Assembly: GCA_964635975.1 (NCBI GenBank)
Contig: CAZWPO010000009.1
Coordinates: forward strand, 1-64,000
Reading direction: 5' to 3'
Length of the DNA stretch: 64,000 nt
From: UBA5314 sp964635975
GTDB lineage: Bacteria; Bacillota; Syntrophomonadia; Syntrophomonadales; Syntrophomonadaceae
Positions 51,921 to 59,919 of the stretch are shown here, in pieces (within the stretch, counting starts at the first letter, position 1; every line of letters begins with the position of its first letter). Both the position numbers and the translations under genes were made by a program. The notes below the pieces were generated by a model. It was given only the letters and a program-made list of their open reading frames with translations, searched no databases and was not told the DNA's origin.

Positions 51921-54002
51921 TCATTTAGCTTTTTGAAAATCAAAGACCACTTTTCCCTCTTCAATTTTCAGAGCTGAATCAAATACTTTTCCGGTTTTAG
52001 ATTTAAAACCCTTTAGAACTGCTGTTTTACCGTCCCGAAGTAGTTTTTTGGCCTGGCTTTCGCTGATCTTCATCCCGGAGATTACCTTCCAGATGGCAAA
52101 TTTGCAGCCATCCCTCCAGCCAGAACAGCCATAAGCCTTCTGGCTTTCAATGACTGGTCTGCCGCATATAGGGCAAGTCCCAATGAAGCTTTCATCTTTT
52201 GGGCCGATAGTTGGAACTGTTCGTTTCGATAAGTGGGAGATAATCTGACCCGTAAAGTCTTTTATCTCCTGCATAAATACATCTTTCTCATACTGCCCCT
52301 TTTCTATATCGGACAGTTTCTTCTCCCACTCGGCGGTAAGCTCAGGGTCTTTCAGCTCTGACGTGACAATATCGATAAGATGCCTTCCCTTTTCTGTAGG
52401 GATCAACAGCTTTTTTTGCCGCTTAATGTATCCAACCGTTATTAGTTTCTCAATAATAGCTGCCCTGGTGGCCGGCGTTCCCAATCCCTTTCCGGCCATG
52501 GCTTCCCGCAGCTGTTCGTCGTCGATCCTGCGGCCGGCATTTTCCATGGCGCTTAGTAAATCAGCTTCAGTATACCTCTTCGGTGGTTTAGTCTCTTTAT
52601 CAAGTATCTCTGCTTTTTGCAGGATTAAATGTTGGTTTAATGATAATGCGGGCAGAGTTGGTTCTTTGTTATCCTCGTCATCAACCTGAGCGCTTCCATA
52701 TAATACCTTCCATCCTAAATTCGCGATCACTCGTCCCTTGCTGACAAATGTCTCACCCTGGCAGGCAGTAATTACTGTAGTTCGTTGAATTATTGCCGGC
52801 GGTAGAAAAATAGCAACCATGCGCCTTGCAATCAGCATGTAGACCTGCTGCTCCCGCTGGCTCATTTTGGCAGGGGCCGAATCAGTTACCACTATCGCAG
52901 TATGATCGGACACTTTTTTATCATCCACATATCTCTTATCTTTTGTGGTTCTGTTTTTAATCTCCGCAATAATGGGTCCTAATTCTGTGCCCGTCAAGGC
53001 GTTCAATCTGCCTGGCAATGTAGCCGCCATAGCGGTGGTCAAATGCCTGCTGTCGGTCCTGGGATAGGTTATCAAATGATTCTCGTATAGCTTTTGAGCA
53101 ATATTTAAGGTCTGTTCAGCGGTAAGGCCGTATTTCTTATTTGCCTCTTTCTGCAGGTCATTCAGGTTAAACAACTGCGGCGGTTTCTCCTTCTCTTCCT
53201 TTTGCTTTACATCGCTTACCATGGCCGGCAATCCACTTTCTAATTTTTGAAGTATTGCTTCGGCCTCCTCTTTAGAGGGAAAGCGGTCTTTCTTGCCTTT
53301 AAACCATTTCCCCTTGAAATTTGACTCCTCATTAACCGCAAACAGGCCTTCAATTTCGTAATACCGTGAAGGAATGAAGTTTTCGATCTCTCTTTCCCGG
53401 TTGACAATCAATGCCAGGGTAGGTGTTTGCACGCGCCCCACCGTCAGCTTGTCACCAAACTGTACCGTAAAACCTCTGGTGGCGTTTATTCCCACTATCC
53501 AATCCGCCTGGCTGCGTGATATCGCTGCCAGGGCCAGGTTTTGCATCTCTGAATCCATTCTAAGGTTCTGAAGAGCTGCCCGGATAGCCCCTGGCGTAGT
53601 CTCTGACAACCAGAGCCGCGAGTGAGGTTTTCTGCATTTAAGAAATTGAACTATATACCTGAATATGAGTTCTCCTTCTCGCGCAGCATCGCAGCCGTTG
53701 ATGAGCCTGTCAACATCCTGCCTTTTGATGAGGTCACGTAGTATCTTTAACTGCTTTACAGTAGATGTTTTGGGGCGTAGTTGAAACGGCTCCGGAATAA
53801 TCGGTAGCATGTCGATGCTCCATCGCTGTAGCTTTTCATCGTAGTCCTGCGGTGCAGCAAGCTCCAGGAGATGCCCTACCGCCCAGGAAATGATCATGCT
53901 TTCGCCCTCTAGAAAGCCATCCTGCTTGTCAAATCTTTCTTGAAGGGACCTGGCTATATCCTGGGCAACCGAGGGCTTTTCAGTTATAAGCAAAGTCTTC
54001 AT
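51921..54002 (-). CDS. topB: DNA topoisomerase III (type IA)
   Basis: A 693-residue enzyme that cuts one DNA strand to decatenate or relax DNA. The TOPRIM domain has LLITEKPSVAQDIARSL and DAAREGELIFRYI, the active-site Tyr is in LITYPRTDSRHL, and the C-terminus has a zinc finger (CPICGRPVIESQKAYGC). ATG at 54002 follows GGAG by 6 bp. It is a single gene; no mobile-element genes are next to it, so it is probably the chromosomal TopB. Confidence 0.95.
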   Translation of the reverse strand: MKTLLITEKPSVAQDIARSLQERFDKQDGFLEGESMIISWAVGHLLELAAPQDYDEKLQRWSIDMLPIIPEPFQLRPKTSTVKQLKILRDLIKRQDVDRLINGCDAAREGELIFRYIVQFLKCRKPHSRLWLSETTPGAIRAALQNLRMDSEMQNLALAAISRSQADWIVGINATRGFTVQFGDKLTVGRVQTPTLALIVNREREIENFIPSRYYEIEGLFAVNEESNFKGKWFKGKKDRFPSKEEAEAILQKLESGLPAMVSDVKQKEEKEKPPQLFNLNDLQKEANKKYGLTAEQTLNIAQKLYENHLITYPRTDSRHLTTAMAATLPGRLNALTGTELGPIIAEIKNRTTKDKRYVDDKKVSDHTAIVVTDSAPAKMSQREQQVYMLIARRMVAIFLPPAIIQRTTVITACQGETFVSKGRVIANLGWKVLYGSAQVDDEDNKEPTLPALSLNQHLILQKAEILDKETKPPKRYTEADLLSAMENAGRRIDDEQLREAMAGKGLGTPATRAAIIEKLITVGYIKRQKKLLIPTEKGRHLIDIVTSELKDPELTAEWEKKLSDIEKGQYEKDVFMQEIKDFTGQIISHLSKRTVPTIGPKDESFIGTCPICGRPVIESQKAYGCSGWRDGCKFAIWKVISGMKISESQAKKLLRDGKTAVLKGFKSKTGKVFDSALKIEEGKVVFDFQKAK

Positions 54003-54200
54003 GATTTTCTCCGATATATATGTACGCAACCCTTCCTAAAGTTTAGTGGAGAGTCACTATTGTCTCATTTCAAAATAGTACCTTTTTTTATAGCCTTTTT
54101 AAAGCTTTCATTAATAACGGCAAATCAAATAGAATGAAGCACTTTCGTATACTCACTTGCTTAGTAGTAAACCTGGTCATCACCCCGTCGTCATCAGGTA

Positions 54201-54983
54201 TCAGGCGAAATACCAAACACCGATTACTGCAAATGATATTAGGAGCAGATAAAAATAATCTCTTCCTGAAAAAGCGAGCTCCCTAAGATATGTACGTTCT
54301 CCCGGATGGTACCCCCTCGCTTCCATGGCTTCCACCAGTTCATCGGAACGCTTCAGAATGCCTATGGTCAGTGGAGCAGCAATGCATATCATGGAACGGA
54401 TCTTTCCACTCAGGCTGCCCGGCTGGAAATTGGCACTCCTTGCCAATTGGGCTTCTCGTATATTATTCATCTCCAGCTGAAGCGTGGGAATAAATCTCAA
54501 TCCCAGGCTTACCATCAAAGCTACATTATGAGAAGAAATGCCGATTCTTTTCAGCGGCCTTAGTAAATGTTCAACAGCTATAGTGATTTCTGACAATGGC
54601 GTAGTTATCGTAAGAAATGATGCTGTCAGGATTAAAAGAAGAAATCTCCCGATCTGTAATACCCCAATATAGAGGCCTTCATAACCAAGTTTAAAAGGTC
54701 CCCAGGAGAACAGTGGTATTGAATTCAACGGCGAAAAGAGAGCGTAGATAAAAAAAAGCACGAGAAAAAAAGGCCAAACCGGGCGAGTTGCCTTGAGGAG
54801 CGTAATCAAGCCGATTTTCCCTATAAATGAGAGAGCTAAAACAATCCCTGCTGTCGCCATTAATCCAATCACGCCAAGACGTAGTATGACGATGCTGAAT
54901 ATCAGTACCGCCAGCAATTTGACCCTGGGATCACAACTATGCAAAGGAGATTCTCTTTCTAAATATTGTCCAAAATCAGTCAT
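54201..54983 (-). CDS. bioN: ECF transporter T component (BioN-like)
   Basis: A 260-residue membrane protein linking the ATPase to the substrate-binding component. Early segment LHSCDPRVKLLAVLIFSIVI, several helices, and the coupling-helix motif EAMEARGYHPGERTYLR with an upstream EAQLARS (typical A-R-S/G pair). ATG at 54983 overlaps the ecfA stop by 8 bp (ATGACTGA); an upstream frame to 55070 is not used. Third gene of bioY-ecfA-ecfT. Confidence 0.88.
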   Translation of the reverse strand: MTDFGQYLERESPLHSCDPRVKLLAVLIFSIVILRLGVIGLMATAGIVLALSFIGKIGLITLLKATRPVWPFFLVLFFIYALFSPLNSIPLFSWGPFKLGYEGLYIGVLQIGRFLLLILTASFLTITTPLSEITIAVEHLLRPLKRIGISSHNVALMVSLGLRFIPTLQLEMNNIREAQLARSANFQPGSLSGKIRSMICIAAPLTIGILKRSDELVEAMEARGYHPGERTYLRELAFSGRDYFYLLLISFAVIGVWYFA

Positions 54984-55848
54984 AAGTCCCCGCATTCCGG
55001 AATATATGATCCCCGTTGTTTTCAGTTTTGCTTTGCAGCAGTGAGCAGATTTCGTCTGCGGCTTCGTCAACGGTCAGGATGCCTTTTGGGAAATCAAAAA
55101 ACGCTTCCAAACGGTTCATTAGTTCAACTATAAGCGGCGGTGACAGCCCCGCCAATTTTAGTTGCTCTCCGTTCGTCAATATTTCCCTGGCACCTCCACA
55201 TGCTAAAATTTTACCCTTACCCATTAGCAGCACTCGATCCGCCCGCAGTGCTTCTTCCATGTTATGAGTAACATGAATTATAGAAATCCCTTGATTCTTC
55301 ATCCTGTCCAAAATGGCCAGCACCTGCTCTTTGCTGGCTGGATCAAGGGAAGAAGTGGCTTCGTCTAGAATAACGTATCCGGGCTTCATCGCCAGTATGC
55401 CAGCCAGCGCCAGGAGTTGTTTTTCCCCACCTGACAGGGTATGTGGAACTCTTTTTTCGAATCCGCTAAGGCCGACCATTTCCAGAGCATGTGTTACCCT
55501 TAGGCGCACCTCCGTGCTGTGGAGTTTAAGGTTGCCCGGACCAAAGGCAACATCTTCCTCCACACTCATACCCACAATCTGATTATCGGGATTCTGAAAC
55601 ACCATACCCACCTTGCGCCTGATTTCCAGATGATTCTTTACATCTCTGCTGTTCAGACCATCAATCTCAACATCTCCGCTGCTGGGAAGCAGCAAAGCGT
55701 TAAGGTGACGAATGAGCGTAGTTTTCCCGCAGCCATTCGCTCCGATTACCGCTATATATTCACCTTCTCCTACGTCCAGATCGATGTTACTAAGGGAGGG
55801 GGCTAAATTAGGGTGATAAACACAGCTTAGATTTCTGACTTTTATCAT
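54976..55848 (-). CDS. bioM: ECF transporter ATPase (BioM-like)
   Basis: A 290-residue ABC ATPase. Walker A is GANGCGKTTLIRHLNAL, the signature is LSGGEKQLLALAGIL, and Walker B is PGYVILDEATSSLDP. A C-terminal helical part of about 60 residues is usual for ECF ATPases. It overlaps bioY by 4 bp. It energises biotin uptake with bioY and the T component. Confidence 0.92.
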   Translation of the reverse strand: MIKVRNLSCVYHPNLAPSLSNIDLDVGEGEYIAVIGANGCGKTTLIRHLNALLLPSSGDVEIDGLNSRDVKNHLEIRRKVGMVFQNPDNQIVGMSVEEDVAFGPGNLKLHSTEVRLRVTHALEMVGLSGFEKRVPHTLSGGEKQLLALAGILAMKPGYVILDEATSSLDPASKEQVLAILDRMKNQGISIIHVTHNMEEALRADRVLLMGKGKILACGGAREILTNGEQLKLAGLSPPLIVELMNRLEAFFDFPKGILTVDEAADEICSLLQSKTENNGDHIFRNAGTYD

Positions 55849-56402
55849 GACTGTCTCCTCAGTAAGAAGGGTGCTTTTTCCCTGATTTTTGATGCCAGGA
55901 TAGCGGCGGCCAGCAGCTTCAACAACTCAGGCAGAATGAATGGTACAACACCGATAAATATGGCTTTCAAAGGCGAAAGGTCGGCAATAATCGAAAGCTG
56001 AAAGGCACCAATACTATAGATGAGCAGATCGCCAGCTAGTATAGCCATTGCGGTCCAAATCATACCTGCTTGCCCGCGAGCTTCAACTATTTTTCCGATA
56101 ACATAAGCGCCAACAATAAAACCGATCAGATAGCCTCCGGTGGGGCCAAAAAACACTCCCAGACCAGCTTTACCGCCGGCAAAAACCGGCAGCCCGATGC
56201 ACCCCAAAATCACATACACCACCTGGCTTAATGCAGCAGTATACCCACCCAGTAAGGCTCCAGCCAGACCGGTGAAGAATGTCTGCATGGTGAAGGGAAC
56301 TGGTTGCAACGGAACTACGATGAATGCGCCGATGGCTGTTAATGCTCCGAACAAGGATGCATATACCATGGATCTCAATGAGGTGGAAGTTGATGGATTC
56401 AG
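55845..56402 (-). CDS. bioY: Biotin transporter substrate-binding component BioY
   Basis: A protein of about 185 residues with six membrane segments. The BioY core is VPLQPVPFTMQTFFTGLAG and GLPVFAGGKAGLGVFFGPTG, which bind biotin. The best ribosome site, AGGAGG (56411-56416), points to a CTG at 56402 with 8-bp spacing. There is no ATG, GTG or TTG at the right distance; the next ATG is 33 bp further in. The frame is open upstream to 56438. Under BirA control at 56471-56504. Confidence 0.93.
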   Translation of the reverse strand: MNPSTSTSLRSMVYASLFGALTAIGAFIVVPLQPVPFTMQTFFTGLAGALLGGYTAALSQVVYVILGCIGLPVFAGGKAGLGVFFGPTGGYLIGFIVGAYVIGKIVEARGQAGMIWTAMAILAGDLLIYSIGAFQLSIIADLSPLKAIFIGVVPFILPELLKLLAAAILASKIREKAPFLLRRQS

Positions 56403-56449
56403 TGCAATTACCTCCTGGCACAAAAATAATATGTCCAAACTTAGAAACT

Positions 56450-56504
56450 ATATTATATATGCCCGGAACCATTGTCAACTATATTGCAGATTTTGGGTTT
56501 ACAT
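56450..56504 (-). promoter_or_regulatory. bioY promoter overlapped by a BirA operator
   Basis: On the minus strand TTGACA (56473-56478) and TAATAT (56450-56455) have a 17-bp spacer. ATGTAAACC (56496-56504), 16 bp, GTTGACAAT (56471-56479) matches the BirA operator pattern of Bacillota. The right half covers the -35 box; the left half includes the birA stop codon. Confidence 0.85.
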
Positions 56505-57500
56505 TTCATGGTCGTTTTCCAACTGTGCCTTTAGTAGAATTTCCCCCGACATTACATGGTGAATATTACCACGGGAGTCTCGCACCATTAGAAAACCGTT
56601 GTTGTCAATATCTATTGCCCGGCCAGCGGTTATTCCATTGACGTTGTCGATTTGTATGTCATGCCCGATTACCAGTGATAGATTTCTTACCTTTTCTAGA
56701 ATTTCGCTAAATCCACCTGCGGTCAGCTGTTCGTAACTATTCTCGAGATTCAGCAGAAGCCCCCGTAGAAGCTCAACCCGAGGAATTAAGCGCCCGGTTT
56801 CTACCCGTACCGATGTGGCAACAGCGCGAAATTCTTCCGGGAAGTCTTGGCTAAGCATATTTACGTTTAATCCAATACCAATCACGACATACTCGATACT
56901 ATCCATATCTGTAACCGCCTCGGTCAATATGCCAGCTATTTTCCTCCCGTTTATTAGCACATCATTGGGCCATTTAATCCCTGATTTTATTCCTATCTCG
57001 TTCAAGGTTTCAACAATTGCCAATGCAATAAACATAGTAATCCTGGAAAGCTCCCTGACCGGCAAAGCGGGTCTCAAAATCAGCGACATAAAGATGCCCT
57101 GCCCCGGCTCCGAGTGCCATTGCCGTCCCCGGCGACCCCGCCCGGCAGTTTGCCGTTCGGCTATTACCAGGGTACCCTCCGGGTAACCTTGAGCAGCCAG
57201 GTGTTTTGCATAATTATTAGTGGAGTCTATTTCCTGAAAGTATAAATAGTGTTCTAGCCCAAAAACTTTGGTTTGCAATCCCACCTGCACCTCATAAGAT
57301 GACAATATATCGGGGAGAGCAGACAAACGGTACCCCTTTTTAGGGGATGTCTCAATTGCATATCCTTCTGTCTGAAGCGTTTTTATCTGCTTCCAGATAG
57401 TAGTCCTGGTCACGTTTAGACTCTGGCTCAATGCCTCGCCTGACACCCATTGACCTTGTCCTTCTCTGATTGCCATCAGGACTGCTTCACGAACAGTCAT
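56499..57500 (-). CDS. birA: Biotin ligase/biotin operon repressor
   Basis: A 333-residue bifunctional protein. The N-terminal winged HTH (VSGEALSQSLNVTRTTIWKQ, then IKTLQTEGYAIETSPKKGYR) makes it a group II repressor-ligase. The ligase core has EIDSTNNYAKHLA, ERQTAGRGRRGRQWHSEPGQ and SGIKWPNDVLINGRKIAGIL. It biotinylates the carboxylase carrier protein, and with excess biotin it represses bioY through the operator at its own 3' end. No biotin synthesis genes are in view. Confidence 0.96.
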   Translation of the reverse strand: MTVREAVLMAIREGQGQWVSGEALSQSLNVTRTTIWKQIKTLQTEGYAIETSPKKGYRLSALPDILSSYEVQVGLQTKVFGLEHYLYFQEIDSTNNYAKHLAAQGYPEGTLVIAERQTAGRGRRGRQWHSEPGQGIFMSLILRPALPVRELSRITMFIALAIVETLNEIGIKSGIKWPNDVLINGRKIAGILTEAVTDMDSIEYVVIGIGLNVNMLSQDFPEEFRAVATSVRVETGRLIPRVELLRGLLLNLENSYEQLTAGGFSEILEKVRNLSLVIGHDIQIDNVNGITAGRAIDIDNNGFLMVRDSRGNIHHVMSGEILLKAQLENDHEM

Positions 57501-57897
57501 TGTACCCCCCCTATTGTTAATGCATTAACTTATTATAGCTAACATTTATAATTTAATCATCAAGCAGATTAATATGCAGTGTTATGGCTGTCTACCCAAC
57601 CATCCTCTGATAAGCTTTTCGGCTTCACTTGTCCTGATAAATATGCAGTATGCATTATCTCAGATAGTATTTTTGCCAATATTACGGTCTAGCAACAAAT
57701 ACATAAATGTCTTCATTGCTAAAGTGGTCAATAATCTTCATCAAGCTTACCGAATGCTCTACACAAATAAATAGCCCCAAAAAGGGCTATTTAACAGGAG
57801 AATTCAATTTATTTGCATATTCATTCCAGATATACCTGGGGCAACAGGCAATGAGAGGCGAGCTACGAAAGAAATCCCAACACCTTCTTTTAATCCC
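57501..57897. other. Intergenic stretch with birA promoter elements and a terminator
   Basis: About 400 bp with no supported gene. On the minus strand TATAAT lies at 57532-57537, and the perfect palindrome GTTAATGCATTAAC at 57516-57529 sits between it and the birA start. AAATAGCCC (57769-57777) and GGGCTATTT (57784-57792) form a terminator for the lipoprotein gene. Confidence 0.6.
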
Positions 57898-58791
57898 CTA
57901 AGCCTGTTTCCGCACTTCGACTTTCACCAGGCTTATTTTTCCTTTTGATGATTTATTAATTTCTATCTTGTAGTTATAACCGGATTTTATTCCCTCTATT
58001 TTGGTTGCACTTGATGAATCGCTAACTTTAAAGTTTTGCGAATCCTTCAAGGAATCCTGGAACATTTTGCTGATATCTTCGGCAGTATATTTGTCTTTAA
58101 CATAATAGTGAACAGAAATAAAACCTTTTCCAGGTTCGAATTTATCTCCAATAACTGCATGAATTTTTTCAATTCCATAGAGATCAATTACATCAACTGG
58201 ATAATCTGCAGGTAATTGCGTTCTCCATGGTTTCAAGGCCTGGAGGTCGACAGTTTTGTCTGACAATGCAAAGCTGTTTACTAGAACATCAAATTCTCCC
58301 CTCACATTATTAACATTTTCTTCCTTCATAGTCACAATCAGATTGTAAAATAAACCGTCTTTGTAGGCTGTCAGATCAATAGTCCGGATAGGTTTTCCGC
58401 CTACCTTCCAGCTGTATTCTACTAATCTGGCGTTGTAGTTGCCGAGTTTAAGCAGCTTCCTGTTATGCACATTGTACTCTGAGGTTTCAAATGATTTCAT
58501 TAGCCATTCTTCCGGGTTGTTTCCATAAATCTTGTCGGGTTCATGAATTTTGACAATAGCCTTATCCCCACTTAAATGAGTCAACTCGGCAAATTGATCT
58601 CCGTCTATCTTGCTGTCCAATTTGAGGTTATTGTATTTAAAAGAAAACCCGTAATCACTGCTTATGTATTCATTGGCCCCAGTAGCCTTTTCGCCTCCGC
58701 CGCTGCTATTGTCCATCTTGGAACATGAAGATAATACTACACATAGACTCAACAGGCAGATCAATAGAAATAATTTTTTTAACAATTTCAT
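57898..58791 (-). CDS. Lipoprotein of unknown function
   Basis: A 297-residue exported protein. A lipoprotein signal (LFLLICLLSLCVVLSSC) ends in the lipobox Cys, followed by a Ser/Gly-rich linker and a beta-rich domain (YISSDYGFSFKYNNLKLDSK) resembling PsbP-like or DUF-type surface proteins. The second half, VDVIDLYGIEKIHAVIGDKF, is a separate small domain. ATG at 58791 follows GGTGG. Nothing nearby suggests a role. Confidence 0.75.
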   Translation of the reverse strand: MKLLKKLFLLICLLSLCVVLSSCSKMDNSSGGGEKATGANEYISSDYGFSFKYNNLKLDSKIDGDQFAELTHLSGDKAIVKIHEPDKIYGNNPEEWLMKSFETSEYNVHNRKLLKLGNYNARLVEYSWKVGGKPIRTIDLTAYKDGLFYNLIVTMKEENVNNVRGEFDVLVNSFALSDKTVDLQALKPWRTQLPADYPVDVIDLYGIEKIHAVIGDKFEPGKGFISVHYYVKDKYTAEDISKMFQDSLKDSQNFKVSDSSSATKIEGIKSGYNYKIEINKSSKGKISLVKVEVRKQA

Positions 58792-59059
58792 GTTACTACC
58801 ACCTTTCAATAAATGCTGCAGATATCACTTCTCAATCAAGTCGGCAAGTTTGTGCTTAAGACGCGGGAAACTTTGTGTAGAGGTTGTGAACTTAAGTCTT
58901 TTTCTTTTAAATATATAATAATGTATCTAAACATTCATTTAAAATTTGGCCTTACCGAAAAAAAGGTGCATAGCCTGAGCCGTTTCCCTAAAAAGTCTGC
59001 CTGGAAAAGCTTTGTATTCCCCGTTCTAAAAATTTCCGCCTGGATAAGGACTAAGGACA

Positions 59060-59095
59060 AAGACAAAAGAAACCCCTCTGAATAACAGAAGGGTT
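59060..59095 (-). terminator. Terminator of the DUF2179 gene
   Basis: On the minus strand AACCCTTCTG pairs with CAGAGGGGTT around TTATT, followed by TCTTTTGTCTTT. The rest of 58810-59060 holds nothing recognised. Confidence 0.8.
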
Positions 59096-59098
59096 CGC

Positions 59099-59692
59099 TT
59101 AGGGATAGATTAGATTGTTTCTCGCCGTATCCAAGGGTGCCAGGGGTTTTACTATCTTGCCCATGGCACTGTCGACATCCCGTACTACGGCATTTACTCC
59201 CCCGTAGCCGGCCAAAACTTCTTGAAGCTCGCAAAGATCCTTGCGTTTAATGATTATGTTTAGAATCATGCGCTCCTTCCCCTCGATTCCATAGCCTTTT
59301 CCAGTGGTTACGGGGAAGCCCAGGGCTCGGAGGCGGTCAGCTGTTTTAATTCCCTCGTCGAAATCTTCTTTATAGACGCTTACTTCTACAGTCCCGAGGG
59401 CCAGCTTTCGATCTATCCAACCGCCCAGGTAAACTCCGAAGATTCTTCCCAATCCAAAAGCTAACAAGAAAGCTAATCCAGATGAAGACGCAATCATCTT
59501 GAAAGCATATCCGCATATCAGTGCATCTAGGAAAGTAGTGAGATAAGCGGGATGCATGAATCTCTTATTCAAGAACAAGGTTTTTAACGTTCCCAAACAG
59601 ACACTGCTGGCGTTCAGTATAAATATAAGCGCCAGGTTCAATGCTAATCCCAGTGGAAATACAGTTTCAATTTGTAAAAAAATTTCATTCAT
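59099..59692 (-). CDS. DUF5698/DUF2179 membrane protein (YebE type)
   Basis: A 197-residue protein with three membrane segments (first LGLALNLALIFILNASSVC, then TLKTLFLNKRFMHPAYL leading to the next) and a C-terminal cytosolic DUF2179 domain (LGTVEVSVYKEDFDEGIKTA and ERMILNIIIKRKDL). The length and layout match YebE-type proteins of unknown role. ATG at 59692 follows GGTG. Confidence 0.88.
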   Translation of the reverse strand: MNEIFLQIETVFPLGLALNLALIFILNASSVCLGTLKTLFLNKRFMHPAYLTTFLDALICGYAFKMIASSSGLAFLLAFGLGRIFGVYLGGWIDRKLALGTVEVSVYKEDFDEGIKTADRLRALGFPVTTGKGYGIEGKERMILNIIIKRKDLCELQEVLAGYGGVNAVVRDVDSAMGKIVKPLAPLDTARNNLIYP

Positions 59693-59723
59693 TTTATTCA
59701 CCTGCCTCATTATCAGAAAAACG

Positions 59724-59750
59724 AAGACCCCCTGGAATCAAAGGAGGTCT
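59724..59750 (-). terminator. Terminator between the ligase fusion and the DUF2179 gene
   Basis: On the minus strand AGACCTCCT pairs with AGGGGGTCT (one mismatch) around TTGATTCC, followed by TCGTTTTTCTG. A second GC-rich hairpin (GGGAGGG with CCCTCCC) lies near 59868-59886. Confidence 0.65.
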
Positions 59751-59919
59751 GGTTTTGAACATTTTTAATTGTTTACGGCCGATTGCTCCTGAAAATTTAT
59801 TATAACAGATAATCCTAAGATAGGGAAGCAATACCTGCAGAACCTGGTCATTCCCCGCTCCGTCATAGGGAGGGAAGCCCCCTCCCCGTCCAGTTTCTAA
59901 CAATAAGGATTAATGAAGC

